Assembly: GCF_003627755.1 (NCBI RefSeq) | Contig: NZ_CP032694.1 | Location: 72,501-136,500, forward strand | Source: Rhizobium jaguaris | GTDB taxonomy: Bacteria; Pseudomonadota; Alphaproteobacteria; Rhizobiales; Rhizobiaceae | DNA: 64,000 nucleotides | Direction of reading: 5' to 3' | Shown here: positions 10,776-19,919 of the stretch, in pieces | How the letters are laid out: every line of letters begins with the position of its first letter | Numbering within the stretch: the first letter of the stretch is position 1 | Notes under the pieces: model-generated | What the model was told of the DNA's origin: nothing | Seen by the model: only the letters and a program-made list of their open reading frames with translations | Databases searched by the model: none | Program-made: the position numbers and the translations under genes

Positions 10776-12779
10776 TCAGCCTTCGAGCCACTTCACCTGC
10801 TCTGGCGTCAGCTTGATGTCGAGCGCCGAGAGGCTGTCTTCCAGTTCGGCGATCGTGCGCGGTCCGATCAGCGGGATGACCGGGAAGGGCTGGGCGACCA
10901 CATAGGCAAGCGCGATGTGGATCGGGTTGCGGCCAAGCTTCTGCGCCAGTTCTATTGCCCGGTCGCGACGGCCGAAATTGCGCTCGGAATACCAGACGCG
11001 GACCAGCTCCTCTTCATTTCGCTTGTCGCGGCCGGCGCGGTCGGTGAAGAAGCCGCGGCCCTGGCTCGACCAAGCGAAGTTCGGGATCTGCTTGGCATTG
11101 AGCCAGGCTTTCCATTCGTCGTCGGAGGCGGCGACGCATCCGGCCCAGATCGGGTCGAGCATTTCGGCCAGCGAGAAGTTGTTGGAAAGCGCCGACGGCG
11201 CCGTCTTTCCATTCTTCTCGGCATAGGCGATCGCTTCGTCAAAACGAGCCCGCGTCCAGTTGGAGCCGCCGAAGATGCCGCGGATGCGGCCGGCCTTGAC
11301 CTCGGCATCCATGACATCGACGAATTCACCGACCGGAACGGCCGTGTTGTCGCGATGCATGAAGTAGATATCGACATAGTCGGTTTTGAGCCGGTTCAGC
11401 GATTGGTCGAGCTGCTTGGCGATCATGTCCGGATAGCAAAGGGGCGAATGCGCACCCTTGCCGATCAGCACGATTTCCTCGCGCGGAACCCTGCGGCTGG
11501 TGTGCCAATCGCCGAAAATGCTCTCGGTCTTACCGGCGCCATAGACATAGGCCGTGTCGAAGGCGTTTCCTCCGGCTTCGTAGAAGGCGTCGAGCGTCAG
11601 GGAAGCGGCGGCGAAATTCGGGAAGAATTCGAAGCCGAGCGTGACGATCGAAGCCGGCTTGGCAATGCCGGGAATGTTACGCTTCGGAATGCTATCGCCC
11701 TTGGTAACCGTTGCGCCGGCAATGTTCGTTGTCCGCCGCGTCGCCTTCTCGACCTCGTATTCGAGGCCGACAGAGGCCCGCCACTGATCGAGAACGCGCA
11801 GGTTACCGATCGAATCCGCCCAGCCGATGCCCGGATAGGCGAATTCCGCCCGACCGGCGCGAATGGCCTCGCCAGCGGCGTCGACTTCGAAGGAATAGAG
11901 CCAACGGTCCTCCTTGACTTCGATGGTCTGCGTCTCGGCGCCCTTGATAAGTTCGATCTTGCCAATGCCGCCCTTGTGGCCGGAGGCAAACCAGAAATCC
12001 TTGACTTCCAGGCTGCCATCCGAGCCGATGATGCGCAGCGTGTTGTCCTGGTTCGCCATGATAGAGCAGGACACTTCGGCGATGATGTTATTCGGGAATT
12101 TCAGCACGGCGGAAGCCCATTCGTCGACGCCCGTCTGGCCGAGATGGGCGACGCCGGAGACTTTTTCCGGGTCGAGGAACGGCTTGCCTTCAACGGCACC
12201 TGCGATCAGCCGCGCCATCGACACCGGATAGCCGCCGACATCCAGAATACCGCCGCCGCCGGTGTCGTTGGCAAACAATCGGTGCTCCGGCTTGACCGTG
12301 CCCATGTTGAAGCCGAAGGATGAGCGGATGATGCGGATCTCGCCGATGACGCCGCTTTTCACCAGCTCGATCAGCTTCGCTGTCTGCGGATGGACGCGGT
12401 ACATGAAGGCTTCGCCGGCAAAGACGCCGGCCTTCTTGGCTTCATAATAGATCGCCTCTGCGTCATAAGCCGACAATGCGATCGGCTTTTCGACGAGCAC
12501 ATGCTTGCCGGCGCGGATCGCCTTGATCGCCCATTCAGCATGGCCCGTATGCGGCGTGGCGATATAGACGGCATCGGTGTCTTTATCGGTCAGCAGCGCT
12601 TCGTAACCGTGGAGGATGCGCGCCCCCGGGAAATTTTCGCCAAGGCCCGGCTTGTCAGGATTGCGGCTGGCGATAGCCACCAGTTTTCCGGTGCGCGAAT
12701 GGGCAACGCCGTCGGCGAAGGTCTGGGCGATCTTGCCGGGGCCGACAATCCCCCAGCGGATGGGTGCGTCTGTACTCAT
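10776..12779 (-). CDS. Fused Gfo/Idh/MocA oxidoreductase and aldo/keto reductase
   Basis: A 667-residue two-domain protein. Residues 1-350 are a Gfo/Idh/MocA dehydrogenase: NAD(P) loop GIVGPGKIA (10-18) and the EKPI motif (97-100). Residues 365-667 are an aldo/keto reductase with its tetrad D408, Y413, K441 and H475 (AFDTAYVYG, IGKG, FMHRD). Both halves look intact. The fusion suggests two coupled redox steps on one sugar or polyol; the substrate is unknown. It is the last gene of the ABC operon, 55 bases after the ATPase gene, with AAAGGA before ATG 12779. Confidence 0.88.
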   Translation of the reverse strand: MSTDAPIRWGIVGPGKIAQTFADGVAHSRTGKLVAIASRNPDKPGLGENFPGARILHGYEALLTDKDTDAVYIATPHTGHAEWAIKAIRAGKHVLVEKPIALSAYDAEAIYYEAKKAGVFAGEAFMYRVHPQTAKLIELVKSGVIGEIRIIRSSFGFNMGTVKPEHRLFANDTGGGGILDVGGYPVSMARLIAGAVEGKPFLDPEKVSGVAHLGQTGVDEWASAVLKFPNNIIAEVSCSIMANQDNTLRIIGSDGSLEVKDFWFASGHKGGIGKIELIKGAETQTIEVKEDRWLYSFEVDAAGEAIRAGRAEFAYPGIGWADSIGNLRVLDQWRASVGLEYEVEKATRRTTNIAGATVTKGDSIPKRNIPGIAKPASIVTLGFEFFPNFAAASLTLDAFYEAGGNAFDTAYVYGAGKTESIFGDWHTSRRVPREEIVLIGKGAHSPLCYPDMIAKQLDQSLNRLKTDYVDIYFMHRDNTAVPVGEFVDVMDAEVKAGRIRGIFGGSNWTRARFDEAIAYAEKNGKTAPSALSNNFSLAEMLDPIWAGCVAASDDEWKAWLNAKQIPNFAWSSQGRGFFTDRAGRDKRNEEELVRVWYSERNFGRRDRAIELAQKLGRNPIHIALAYVVAQPFPVIPLIGPRTIAELEDSLSALDIKLTPEQVKWLEG

Positions 12780-12834
12780 AAAGCGGTCCTTTCGTAAATC
12801 TGCATGCTGTCTTGGGAGTGCAAGGGGATGGCGC

Positions 12835-13923
12835 CTATCGCAACCGTTTGCCGGCGCCGTCGAAGAGGAATGTCTTGGCTGCGGAGAGGGCGACGGTCAG
12901 CGTGTCGCGATTGCTGGTATTGCGGGATTCTTCCCGCTCGATGATGATCTGTTCGCCGCCGGCGATGTTGGCGTAGACGTAGCTGGTATTGCCGAGATGC
13001 TCGGCGACGTCGACGTCGACGGTCATGTCGATATCGCCACGGCCAGCCTCGAGAAAATGTTCGGGACGGACGCCGAGTGTAACCGCCTGGCCCACCTCGG
13101 CGTCAGTCGAGGCGATCTGCAGGGACAAGCGAACCTCGGGTTGCTTCTTCAGCGCAACGGTGACGCCGTAGGGCTGCTTTTCGACGATCTCGGCCGGCAG
13201 GAAATTCATCTTCGGCGAGCCGACGAAGCCGGCAACGAACTGATTGGCGGGATCGTCATAGAGATCGAGCGGCGCGCCGATCTGTTCGATATTGCCACCG
13301 CGCAGCACGACGATCTTGTCGGCAAGCGTCATCGCCTCCGTCTGGTCGTGCGTCACATAGATCATCGTTGTGCCAAGCTTCTTGTGGAGGCGCGAGATCT
13401 CGACGCGCATCTGCACGCGCAGCTCGGCGTCGAGATTGGACAGCGGCTCGTCGAAGAGGAAGATCCTCGGCTCGCGCACAATGGCGCGGCCGATGGCGAC
13501 GCGTTGGCGCTGGCCGCCTGAAAGCTGCTTCGGCCGGCGTTGCATCAGCTCGGTGATCTGCAGGATCTCGGCCGCCTGTTTGACGCGGCGGTCGGTATCG
13601 GCCTTCGGGTTGCCGTTCATACGAAGGCCGAAGCTGAGATTCTGTTCGACGGTCAGGTGCGGATAAAGCGCGTAGGACTGGAACACCATGGCAATGCCGC
13701 GATCGGCCGGCTCGACATCGTTGACGGTGCGGCCGCCGATGCTGATGTCGCCGCCGGAAATGTCCTCCAGGCCGGCAATCATGCGCAGCAGCGTGGACTT
13801 GCCGCAGCCAGATGGGCCGACGAAGACGACGAATTCTCCGGCCTTCACTTCGAGATTGGCGCCGTGGATGATCTCAAGGGCGCCGTAACGCTTGACAACA
13901 TTGGTGAGGGACAATTCTGCCAT
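12835..13923 (-). CDS. Carbohydrate ABC transporter ATP-binding protein (MsmK/UgpC type)
   Basis: A 362-residue CUT1-type ATPase. The nucleotide-binding domain has Walker A GPSGCGKST (36-44), the signature LSGGQRQRVAIGRA, and Walker B FLFDEP; the C-terminal third is the regulatory OB-fold (TOBE) region seen in MalK-like proteins. The start MAELSLTNVVKRYG matches the family; the in-frame ATG at 13962 would add 13 unrelated residues. It follows the permease genes by 16 bases and energises this importer. Confidence 0.93.
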   Translation of the reverse strand: MAELSLTNVVKRYGALEIIHGANLEVKAGEFVVFVGPSGCGKSTLLRMIAGLEDISGGDISIGGRTVNDVEPADRGIAMVFQSYALYPHLTVEQNLSFGLRMNGNPKADTDRRVKQAAEILQITELMQRRPKQLSGGQRQRVAIGRAIVREPRIFLFDEPLSNLDAELRVQMRVEISRLHKKLGTTMIYVTHDQTEAMTLADKIVVLRGGNIEQIGAPLDLYDDPANQFVAGFVGSPKMNFLPAEIVEKQPYGVTVALKKQPEVRLSLQIASTDAEVGQAVTLGVRPEHFLEAGRGDIDMTVDVDVAEHLGNTSYVYANIAGGEQIIIEREESRNTSNRDTLTVALSAAKTFLFDGAGKRLR

Positions 13924-13939
13924 ACGGGATCTCCCGGAA

Positions 13940-14776
13940 TTATTTGATTGCGCCGGCGGCAATGCCGGCGATGAAGTGGCGTTGCAGGAGAACGAAGACG
14001 ATCAGGATTGGCGCCGTCAGCATGACCGCGCCGGCCATGATGCCGCCCCAGGAGACCTTGGTGAGGCCGATAAGCGTTCCCAACGCCACCGGCGCCGTCA
14101 TCATGCCTGGTTTGGAGTTGATCAGCAGCGGCCAGAGGTAGTTGTTCCAGGAGACCAGGAACAGGATGATGGCGAGCGCGGCCATGGTCGGCCTTGCCAG
14201 CGGAAGGGCGATGCGCAGGAAGATCTGCCACTCCTTGACACCCTCGACGCGGGCGGCGTCGAAGAGCTCGCCCGGCATCATCGAAAAGGCCTGACGCATG
14301 AAGAGGACGCCGAGCGAATTGAAGAGTGGCGGCACGATCAGCGCGGTCCAGGTGTTCGCCATATGGAAGTTGCGCGCCACCATGATGAATTGCGGAATGA
14401 CGACGACGGAATAGGGCAGCGTGATCGTTCCGAGGATGATGCCGATGACGACGGACTGGCCGAGGAAGCGGTAGCGGGCAAGCGCCCATCCGGCCATCGA
14501 GGTCAAAAGAACCGACAGGAAGGTGTAGATGACCGCAACGACGATGGAGATGGTCATGGCACCGAAAAAGTTGGTGTCGGCCTGCAGATTCCGAACGTTG
14601 TCGAGGAAACTCGTCGACGGGGTCAGGATGATGTCCGGGCTGAAAATGCCGTAGTCCGGCATCGTCGAGAAGACAAACATCATCCAGAGCGGAAACAGCC
14701 ATATAATGGCAAGTGGCGTCAGCAGGGCGTGCAGCGCGACCGATCGCATCAGAGTGGATTTGGACTTGGATTTCAT
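13940..14776 (-). CDS. Carbohydrate ABC transporter permease (MalG type)
   Basis: A 278-residue inner-membrane permease with about six hydrophobic helices and the cytoplasmic EAA loop that docks to the ATPase (ELFDAARVEGVKEWQIFLRIALP). ATG 14776 overlaps the stop of the preceding permease as ATGA, so the two subunits are probably coupled in translation; the open frame extends upstream but only through the neighbour's coding region. Pairs with the MalF-type subunit at 14773-15633. Confidence 0.93.
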   Translation of the reverse strand: MKSKSKSTLMRSVALHALLTPLAIIWLFPLWMMFVFSTMPDYGIFSPDIILTPSTSFLDNVRNLQADTNFFGAMTISIVVAVIYTFLSVLLTSMAGWALARYRFLGQSVVIGIILGTITLPYSVVVIPQFIMVARNFHMANTWTALIVPPLFNSLGVLFMRQAFSMMPGELFDAARVEGVKEWQIFLRIALPLARPTMAALAIILFLVSWNNYLWPLLINSKPGMMTAPVALGTLIGLTKVSWGGIMAGAVMLTAPILIVFVLLQRHFIAGIAAGAIK

Positions 14777-15633
14777 TTCGGTTCGCGCCCCACCCAGAGA
14801 TTGAGAAGAGAGATGGCTACGGCGAGCGCCGCCATGGTGTAGGCAATCGCCGAGGCGTAGCCGAAGTTCAGCGATTGGAAACCTTGGCGATAGAGCAAGA
14901 GGCCGAGCGTCTCCGTCGCACCGCCCGGACCGCCTCGATTGGTGATCAGGAAGGGCTCGGTGAAGAGCTGCATCGTACCGATGACCGACAGCACCACGCA
15001 AAAGAGGATGATCGGCTTCAACAGCGGCAGGGTAATGTAGAAGAATTGCTTGACGCGGCTGACACGGTCGAGCGTGGCGGCCTCATAGACATCCTCAGGG
15101 ATCGATTGCAGCCCGGACAAGATGATGATGGCGTTGTAGCCGGACCAGCGCCAGGTCACCGCGATGATGATCAGCAGCATGGCGGCATGTGCTTCGGAAA
15201 ACCAGGAAACCGGTGCGATGCCGATACCACCCAGCAGCTTGTTGATGATGCCGAAATCCACATTGAACATCAGCCGGAAGACTGCAGCATAGGCCACTTC
15301 GCCGACCACGACGGGAGCGAAGAAGGCAAAGCGGAACAGGCTTCGCGCCTTTAGAAGCGGCGAGTTCAGCAGCACCGCCATGACGGTGGCGAGCGAGATC
15401 ATGACCGGAACCTGGATAACCAGGATGATCAGCGTGTTTGCGAGAGCGTTGTAGAAGGCCGGGTCGCCGAACAGGCGTCCCCAATTGATCGAGGCGCTGA
15501 ATACCCACGGATTGACGCGCGTGTTCTGAAACGAGATTAGGAACGAAGCGATGATCGGCCAGATCCAGAAGGTGGCGAACACCAGGAAATAGGGTGCAAG
15601 GAACGCATAGGCGCTCCGGTTTCGCAACCGCAT
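14773..15633 (-). CDS. Carbohydrate ABC transporter permease (MalF type)
   Basis: A 286-residue inner-membrane permease: N-terminal helix (YAFLAPYFLVFATFWIWPII), about six helices in total, and the EAA loop DVYEAATLDRVSRVKQFFYI. It resembles CUT1 family UgpA/LacF-type permeases. ATG 15633 has AAGGAG upstream. A 217-base gap with strong palindromes separates it from the binding-protein gene. Confidence 0.93.
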   Translation of the reverse strand: MRLRNRSAYAFLAPYFLVFATFWIWPIIASFLISFQNTRVNPWVFSASINWGRLFGDPAFYNALANTLIILVIQVPVMISLATVMAVLLNSPLLKARSLFRFAFFAPVVVGEVAYAAVFRLMFNVDFGIINKLLGGIGIAPVSWFSEAHAAMLLIIIAVTWRWSGYNAIIILSGLQSIPEDVYEAATLDRVSRVKQFFYITLPLLKPIILFCVVLSVIGTMQLFTEPFLITNRGGPGGATETLGLLLYRQGFQSLNFGYASAIAYTMAALAVAISLLNLWVGREPK

Positions 15634-15720
15634 GAATGCCTTCTCCTTTTATGCCTAGTGAATTGGCGTATGAGGCCATATCCCCGCCGCCTCAAGGGCG
15701 GCGGAGATGCCGGGCGCGGC

Positions 15721-15762
15721 TAGAGCGCCGTGCGTTCAATTGAACGCACAAAGGACGCTCTA
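15721..15762. repeat. Palindromic intergenic repeat, module A
   Basis: A perfect 20-bp palindrome (15730-15749, GTGCGTTCAA and its complement) nested inside a TAGAGCG/CGCTCTA pair (15721-15727 and 15756-15762). The TAGAGCGCCGTGCG start recurs at 18154. Repeats of this style are known in rhizobial intergenic DNA. Confidence 0.7.
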
Positions 15763-15773
15763 GTCTTTTGAAT

Positions 15774-15826
15774 CCAGAGCATCTTGTCCACTTTCAGGTG
15801 GTACCACCTGAAAGTGGATGCTCTGG
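15774..15826. repeat. Palindromic intergenic repeat, module B
   Basis: CCAGAGCA (15774-15781), a 5-base bulge, then 16 bases (15787-15802) that pair perfectly with 15803-15818, closed by TGCTCTGG (15819-15826). The CCAGAGC core recurs near 18190, 27824, 27872 and 43203. Lying just after the binding-protein gene, the RNA hairpin would be well placed to protect that message or reduce read-through into the permeases; this role is inferred. Confidence 0.7.
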
Positions 15827-15850
15827 CGCGCGCGCGGCCGGCTGTGTCAC

Positions 15851-17125
15851 TCACTTGGCGACCGGCAGCCCGGTTGCAGAAGCGATCTGCTGAGCGGCGT
15901 CGGCAAGCGCGGTCTTTCCATCCGGATAGCCGCCGGCGAGGTACTTCGTCTGCACTGCCTTAAAGACGGCATCGGCATCACTAAAATACTGAGTGCCCGG
16001 GCTGGGACTGATCTTCGGCAGAGTTCCGAGGATATCGACCCAGATCTTTTGATTGTCATAATAGGGCAGCGGCTCGTTGACGAAGGGGTCCTTCACGGCT
16101 GACAGCAGCGACGGCACGAGGCCGAAGGACTTCAGCATGGTAACCTGCCCTTCATTGGTGCCGAGAGCGTAGTTGACAAACTTCCAGGCGGCCTCCTTGT
16201 TCGCCGAGTTATTGGCGATTGCCAGCGAAGAACCACCGAGATTGGCGGCATGCTGGCCGTCCGCCGTCATGCTCGGCATCATGTAGACGCCCCACTTGCC
16301 CGAGAGATCCGGCGAGGTGGAGCGGATGGTGCCGTCATACCAGCCGCCATACATCTGTGTCGCGACCTTGCCGGCGGTGTTGGACTGGACCTTTTCAGCC
16401 CAGTTGGCGGCGGTCAGGGTGCCGGCGTCCTTCATGGCCTTGACCTTGTCGAGCGCTGCGATGCAGGCCGGCTGGTTGATGATGATGTTCTGGCCGTCGG
16501 CCGAAAAATAGCCACAACCCTGCTCGTTGGCGAGCATGCGGAACCATTCGCTGTCGCCGTTAAGGTCGGCCTGAGACATGACCACGCCGGGATTGGCGGC
16601 GGAGATCTTCTTGCCGGCGGCGATGAAATCGTCCCATGTCTTGATCGATGCCGGATCGATGCCGGCGTTCTTGTAGAAATCGCGACGATAGAACATGGCC
16701 ACAGGACCGGAATCCCACGGCATGGCGTAGGCGGCATCACCGACCTCAAGCTCGGCGCGCTTGAAATCCGGGAACTGCTTCTTGATGTCGTCGGTGTAGC
16801 CCAGCTTCGTCAGATCGGTCAGGCAGTCCGGGAACCGGTTCCAGAAGATCGCGGCCTTGTGGTTTTCGATCGACATGACATCAGGCAGTCCTTCGCCGCC
16901 GGCCGCACAGGCAGCCAGCATCTTGTCGAAGACCTGCGGATTGCCGATGTCCTGCACATCGACCTTGATATCCGGATATTTCTTGTTGAAGCCCTCAAGC
17001 GTGGATTTCAGCGCCGATGCGGCGACGTTCCAGCTCCAGACGGTGATGGTGGTTTGCGCGGCGAAAGCGGAGCCGGTAGCAAACAACGCGACGAGTGCCG
17101 TCGCGCCAAGAAGTTTTAAGCGCAT
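15851..17125 (-). CDS. Carbohydrate ABC transporter substrate-binding protein
   Basis: A 424-residue family-1 extracellular solute-binding protein. A Sec signal peptide (MRLKLLGATALVALFATGSAFA) directs it to the periplasm. The mature start TTITVWSWN and internal features such as PWDSGPVAMFYRRD and TWDDFIAAGKKI fit sugar-binding proteins of the LacE/UgpB type. It leads the operon SBP-permease-permease-ATPase-oxidoreductase. The ligand cannot be read from sequence; the downstream enzymes point to a sugar, glycoside or polyol. Confidence 0.92.
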   Translation of the reverse strand: MRLKLLGATALVALFATGSAFAAQTTITVWSWNVAASALKSTLEGFNKKYPDIKVDVQDIGNPQVFDKMLAACAAGGEGLPDVMSIENHKAAIFWNRFPDCLTDLTKLGYTDDIKKQFPDFKRAELEVGDAAYAMPWDSGPVAMFYRRDFYKNAGIDPASIKTWDDFIAAGKKISAANPGVVMSQADLNGDSEWFRMLANEQGCGYFSADGQNIIINQPACIAALDKVKAMKDAGTLTAANWAEKVQSNTAGKVATQMYGGWYDGTIRSTSPDLSGKWGVYMMPSMTADGQHAANLGGSSLAIANNSANKEAAWKFVNYALGTNEGQVTMLKSFGLVPSLLSAVKDPFVNEPLPYYDNQKIWVDILGTLPKISPSPGTQYFSDADAVFKAVQTKYLAGGYPDGKTALADAAQQIASATGLPVAK

Positions 17126-17217
17126 TGAAAATCCTCCCTTTTCAATTGCCGTCCTCTAGCGAACGCGCTTAAACTAACTCTCGGTACGCTTCTGTCTCCT
17201 AAAAAAGGAACATCGAC

Positions 17218-18156
17218 TTGGCGGAAAGTAAGGTAGGTCATCGTGCGGTTTATCAGCCGGGTGCGAGCAGCATCGAGGGGCTGCCGACGACCCTGCAGAT
17301 GTTTCATTCCCATCCGCCCCCGATGGTGAAGCCGCATTGGCACGCCCAGGTAGAAGTGAATTACCTTATACGCGGCACGGTTCACTACCGTATGAACGAC
17401 CATGAAATTCAGCTCAACGCCGGCGATATCTGCCTGTTCTGGGGTGGACAGCCGCACCAGATGGATGATTCGTCGGAGGATTCGATTTATGCCGGCGCGC
17501 ATCTGCCGCTGGTGCACTTCTTCCGCATGCGTCTGCCGCTCGATATTTCCGGCCGCCTGATGCGGGGCGAGACTCTGGTGACTTCCGCGACGGATGCCGC
17601 CGATCACGAAAATTTCGCCCGCTGGTATCGCTACGCCCGTTCCGGCGATCCGGCCAAGGCCGAACACGCGGTCGCCGAACTTCTGCTGCGCCTGGAGCGC
17701 ATCGCCTTCGAGCCCTATCGCATGCTGCCGGAAAAGCGGGAGCACCAGCCGAGCGAACAGGTCCATCCGCAATCGTCGCGCAGCGTGGCGCGGATGTGCG
17801 ATTTCATCGCCGGCAATTTCCTGCACGATATCGATACGGTCGATATTGCCAGGGCGGCGGACCTGCATCCGAAATATGCGATGAACCTCTTCAAGAAATC
17901 CACCGGCATGACGCTCAGCAAATATGTCAACCTGCTGCGCTTGTCGCGCGCCCAAGCGATGCTGATGCGCGAGGGCGCCAATGTGTTGCAGGTGGCCATG
18001 GACAGCGGCTTCGGCTCGATCAGCGCCTTCAACAAATCCTTCCGTCACATCGCCGGCATGTCGCCTTCGGATTTTCGTCGGGACATGCGGATGGTGACGG
18101 CAATGAGCGTCGAAGGCGCCCAGCCGTCGCTTCGCCGGTCAGCCCCGCAATTCTAG
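17218..18156 (+). CDS. AraC family transcriptional regulator
   Basis: A 312-residue regulator with an N-terminal cupin-like sensor (HWHAQVEVNYLIRGTVHYRM and a following AGDICLFWGGQPHQM) and a C-terminal double helix-turn-helix (about 200-300, ending GFGSISAFNKSFRHIAGMSPSDFRR). The start is TTG 17218 with AAGGAA seven bases upstream. It is divergent from the binding-protein gene with only 92 bases between them, so it most likely controls the ABC operon in response to the imported sugar. Confidence 0.88.
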   Translation: MAESKVGHRAVYQPGASSIEGLPTTLQMFHSHPPPMVKPHWHAQVEVNYLIRGTVHYRMNDHEIQLNAGDICLFWGGQPHQMDDSSEDSIYAGAHLPLVHFFRMRLPLDISGRLMRGETLVTSATDAADHENFARWYRYARSGDPAKAEHAVAELLLRLERIAFEPYRMLPEKREHQPSEQVHPQSSRSVARMCDFIAGNFLHDIDTVDIARAADLHPKYAMNLFKKSTGMTLSKYVNLLRLSRAQAMLMREGANVLQVAMDSGFGSISAFNKSFRHIAGMSPSDFRRDMRMVTAMSVEGAQPSLRRSAPQF

Positions 18157-18202
18157 AGCGCCGTGCGCTCTTCTGAACGCACGCTGAATCCAGAGCCTCT
18201 TG
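18154..18202. repeat. Palindromic intergenic repeat (modules A and B, degenerate)
   Basis: TAGAGCGCCGTGCG followed by CTGAACGCAC repeats module A of 15721-15762, and AATCCAGAGC repeats the start of module B. It begins at the AraC gene stop and lies upstream of the isomerase-like gene. Confidence 0.55.
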
Positions 18203-18257
18203 CCGTTGCCGCCGATATGGCGCACTCCTCAGGGCATATCGTTTGGAGGAGATTTTC

Positions 18258-19028
18258 ATGCGGCAATTTTCGGCATGTATCGAATGGCTATTCGCCCGCG
18301 AAGGCGATGATTTTGCCGACCGTATCCGGCTGGCGCATCGGGCGGGCTTGAGTGCGGTCGAGTTCTGGCGCTGGACGAACAAGGATCTGGATGCAATCGC
18401 ATCCGTGGTCGCCGAGATAGGGATCGCCGTCTCGGGCATCGTCGCCGAGCCAATGATCGCGCTGACGAATTCGGCGAACAAGGAGGCCTGGCTGGAGGGG
18501 TTGCAGGTGTCCGTCAATGTGGCGCAGCGCCTGGGTGCTTCGGTTCTGATCGCGCAGGCGGGTGACGATTTGCCGGAGTTTTCACGCGCCGAACAGCGAG
18601 AGGCCCTGATCTCCGCTTTGAGCGTCGGCGCCGACATCCTGAAGGGCTCGGGCGTTCGGCTCGGTCTGGAGCCTTTGAACACGAAGATCGACCATGTCGG
18701 CTACTATTTGTCTTCGACGATCGAAGGCCTGGATATCGTCGACGAGGTGGGTCGGCCGGAAATCGGCATCGTCTACGATGTCTACCATTCAGCTGTGATG
18801 GGCGAGCGGACGGAGGATGTCATCGGGGAGCGGGCCGATCGCATCGTGCATGTCCACGTCGCCGATCATCCCGGCCGCAACGATCCCGGCACCGGCGGGA
18901 TCGATCTGCTCGATCGTCTGAACTGGCTGTTCGCCCACGGCTATCGCGGCAGGGTAGGTCTCGAATACAGGCCGATGACGGAGGATGCCGAGGCGGTTCG
19001 TGCGGTCGTGAAATCGCTTTCGGCTTGA
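18258..19028 (+). CDS. Hydroxypyruvate isomerase-like TIM-barrel protein
   Basis: A 256-residue protein of the xylose isomerase-like TIM-barrel superfamily, closest in layout to hydroxypyruvate isomerase (Hyi). Supporting segments are an N-terminal SACIEWLF, LGLEPLN (metal-ligand Glu), GIVYDVYHSAVM, HVHVADHPGRNDPGTGGID and GLEYRP. GGAGGAG lies six bases before ATG 18258. It follows the AraC gene in the same direction and probably acts on the compound handled by the divergent ABC operon. The exact substrate is unknown. Confidence 0.8.
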   Translation: MRQFSACIEWLFAREGDDFADRIRLAHRAGLSAVEFWRWTNKDLDAIASVVAEIGIAVSGIVAEPMIALTNSANKEAWLEGLQVSVNVAQRLGASVLIAQAGDDLPEFSRAEQREALISALSVGADILKGSGVRLGLEPLNTKIDHVGYYLSSTIEGLDIVDEVGRPEIGIVYDVYHSAVMGERTEDVIGERADRIVHVHVADHPGRNDPGTGGIDLLDRLNWLFAHGYRGRVGLEYRPMTEDAEAVRAVVKSLSA

Positions 19029-19031
19029 CGG

Positions 19032-19919
19032 TCAGACCGGCTCGAGCACGCCGAGGACGGCGACCAGGGCGATGACGGCGATACCGAGGAGGATCTCGGC
19101 AATAGCGCCGAGGCGAATAGCGCTCAACGCCCGTGCCCGATCGTGCCGGATCCGAGGCACGAAGATATAGCGGTTGACGATTGCCAACAGGCTCATGCAG
19201 GCGACAAGCGCGATTTTGATAGCAAGCAGCGCCTGATAGGAGGACGCCCAGTCGGTCGGCAGACGCCGGAGAACCAGCATGGTATTGACGATGCCGGAAG
19301 CGATGACCAGCGCCACTGCGCCATGTCCGGCGGTCGAAAAGCGCCGAAGCGCCAGCAGCGCCTCTGCCCGACAATCTGGCGTATTCAAAAGCCGAAGAAT
19401 CGGGATCAGCGGTACCAAGGCGCCCAGCCAGCCGCCGCCGGTCAAGACGTGAAGGACATCATTGGAGCGGTGCGCCAGCTTCAACCAGCCCTCATGCATC
19501 GAAGCGTGTCCGGTCAACGTCAGGGCTGCAAGGCCGAGACCGGAGCCGAGAGCTACGCCGGGATGGCGCCAATCTCTCCGCAGCAGGAAGGCGAGAAGAA
19601 GGATGAGGGCTGCGGCGGCTTGCGCCTGCCAGGCTTGTCCCACCGTCGTTTCGAACAGGACATCGTGGATCGTGCCAGCATTGAGAGCATCGCTCCAACC
19701 ATTGCCAATGGTCGCTGCTTCAAGTGGCAGCGCGGCGATGGTCGCGAGCCCGGCGATCAGCGCGATCAGGAAGGGTGCGGCGCCAAACATGCGCCAGACC
19801 CTGTCCGCGAGCGCCTTCGGCACCAGAAGGCAGAGAAAGGCCGAGGCGCCCCACAGAAGCATCAGGGACGCATCGTGAAAAAAGCGGGACGCTTCGAGCG
19901 CTGTGTTCGGATCGATCAA
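19032..19919 (-). CDS. copD: Copper resistance protein CopD-like membrane protein
   Basis: A 295-residue integral membrane protein with about eight hydrophobic helices and the CopD-type conserved His-containing segments (GHASMHEGWLKLAHRSNDVLHVL in two parts, about 150-172; a later FSTAGHGAV). CopD proteins move copper across the inner membrane with periplasmic CopC. The start is TTG 19919, overlapping the copC stop as TTGA, so it relied on coupling to copC, which is broken here. It converges with the isomerase-like gene, three bases apart. Confidence 0.85.
   Translation of the reverse strand: MIDPNTALEASRFFHDASLMLLWGASAFLCLLVPKALADRVWRMFGAAPFLIALIAGLATIAALPLEAATIGNGWSDALNAGTIHDVLFETTVGQAWQAQAAAALILLLAFLLRRDWRHPGVALGSGLGLAALTLTGHASMHEGWLKLAHRSNDVLHVLTGGGWLGALVPLIPILRLLNTPDCRAEALLALRRFSTAGHGAVALVIASGIVNTMLVLRRLPTDWASSYQALLAIKIALVACMSLLAIVNRYIFVPRIRHDRARALSAIRLGAIAEILLGIAVIALVAVLGVLEPV

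Noticed and set aside
10917..12323. Plus-strand 468-codon frame
   Set aside because: Antisense to the oxidoreductase fusion; caused by high GC at third positions.
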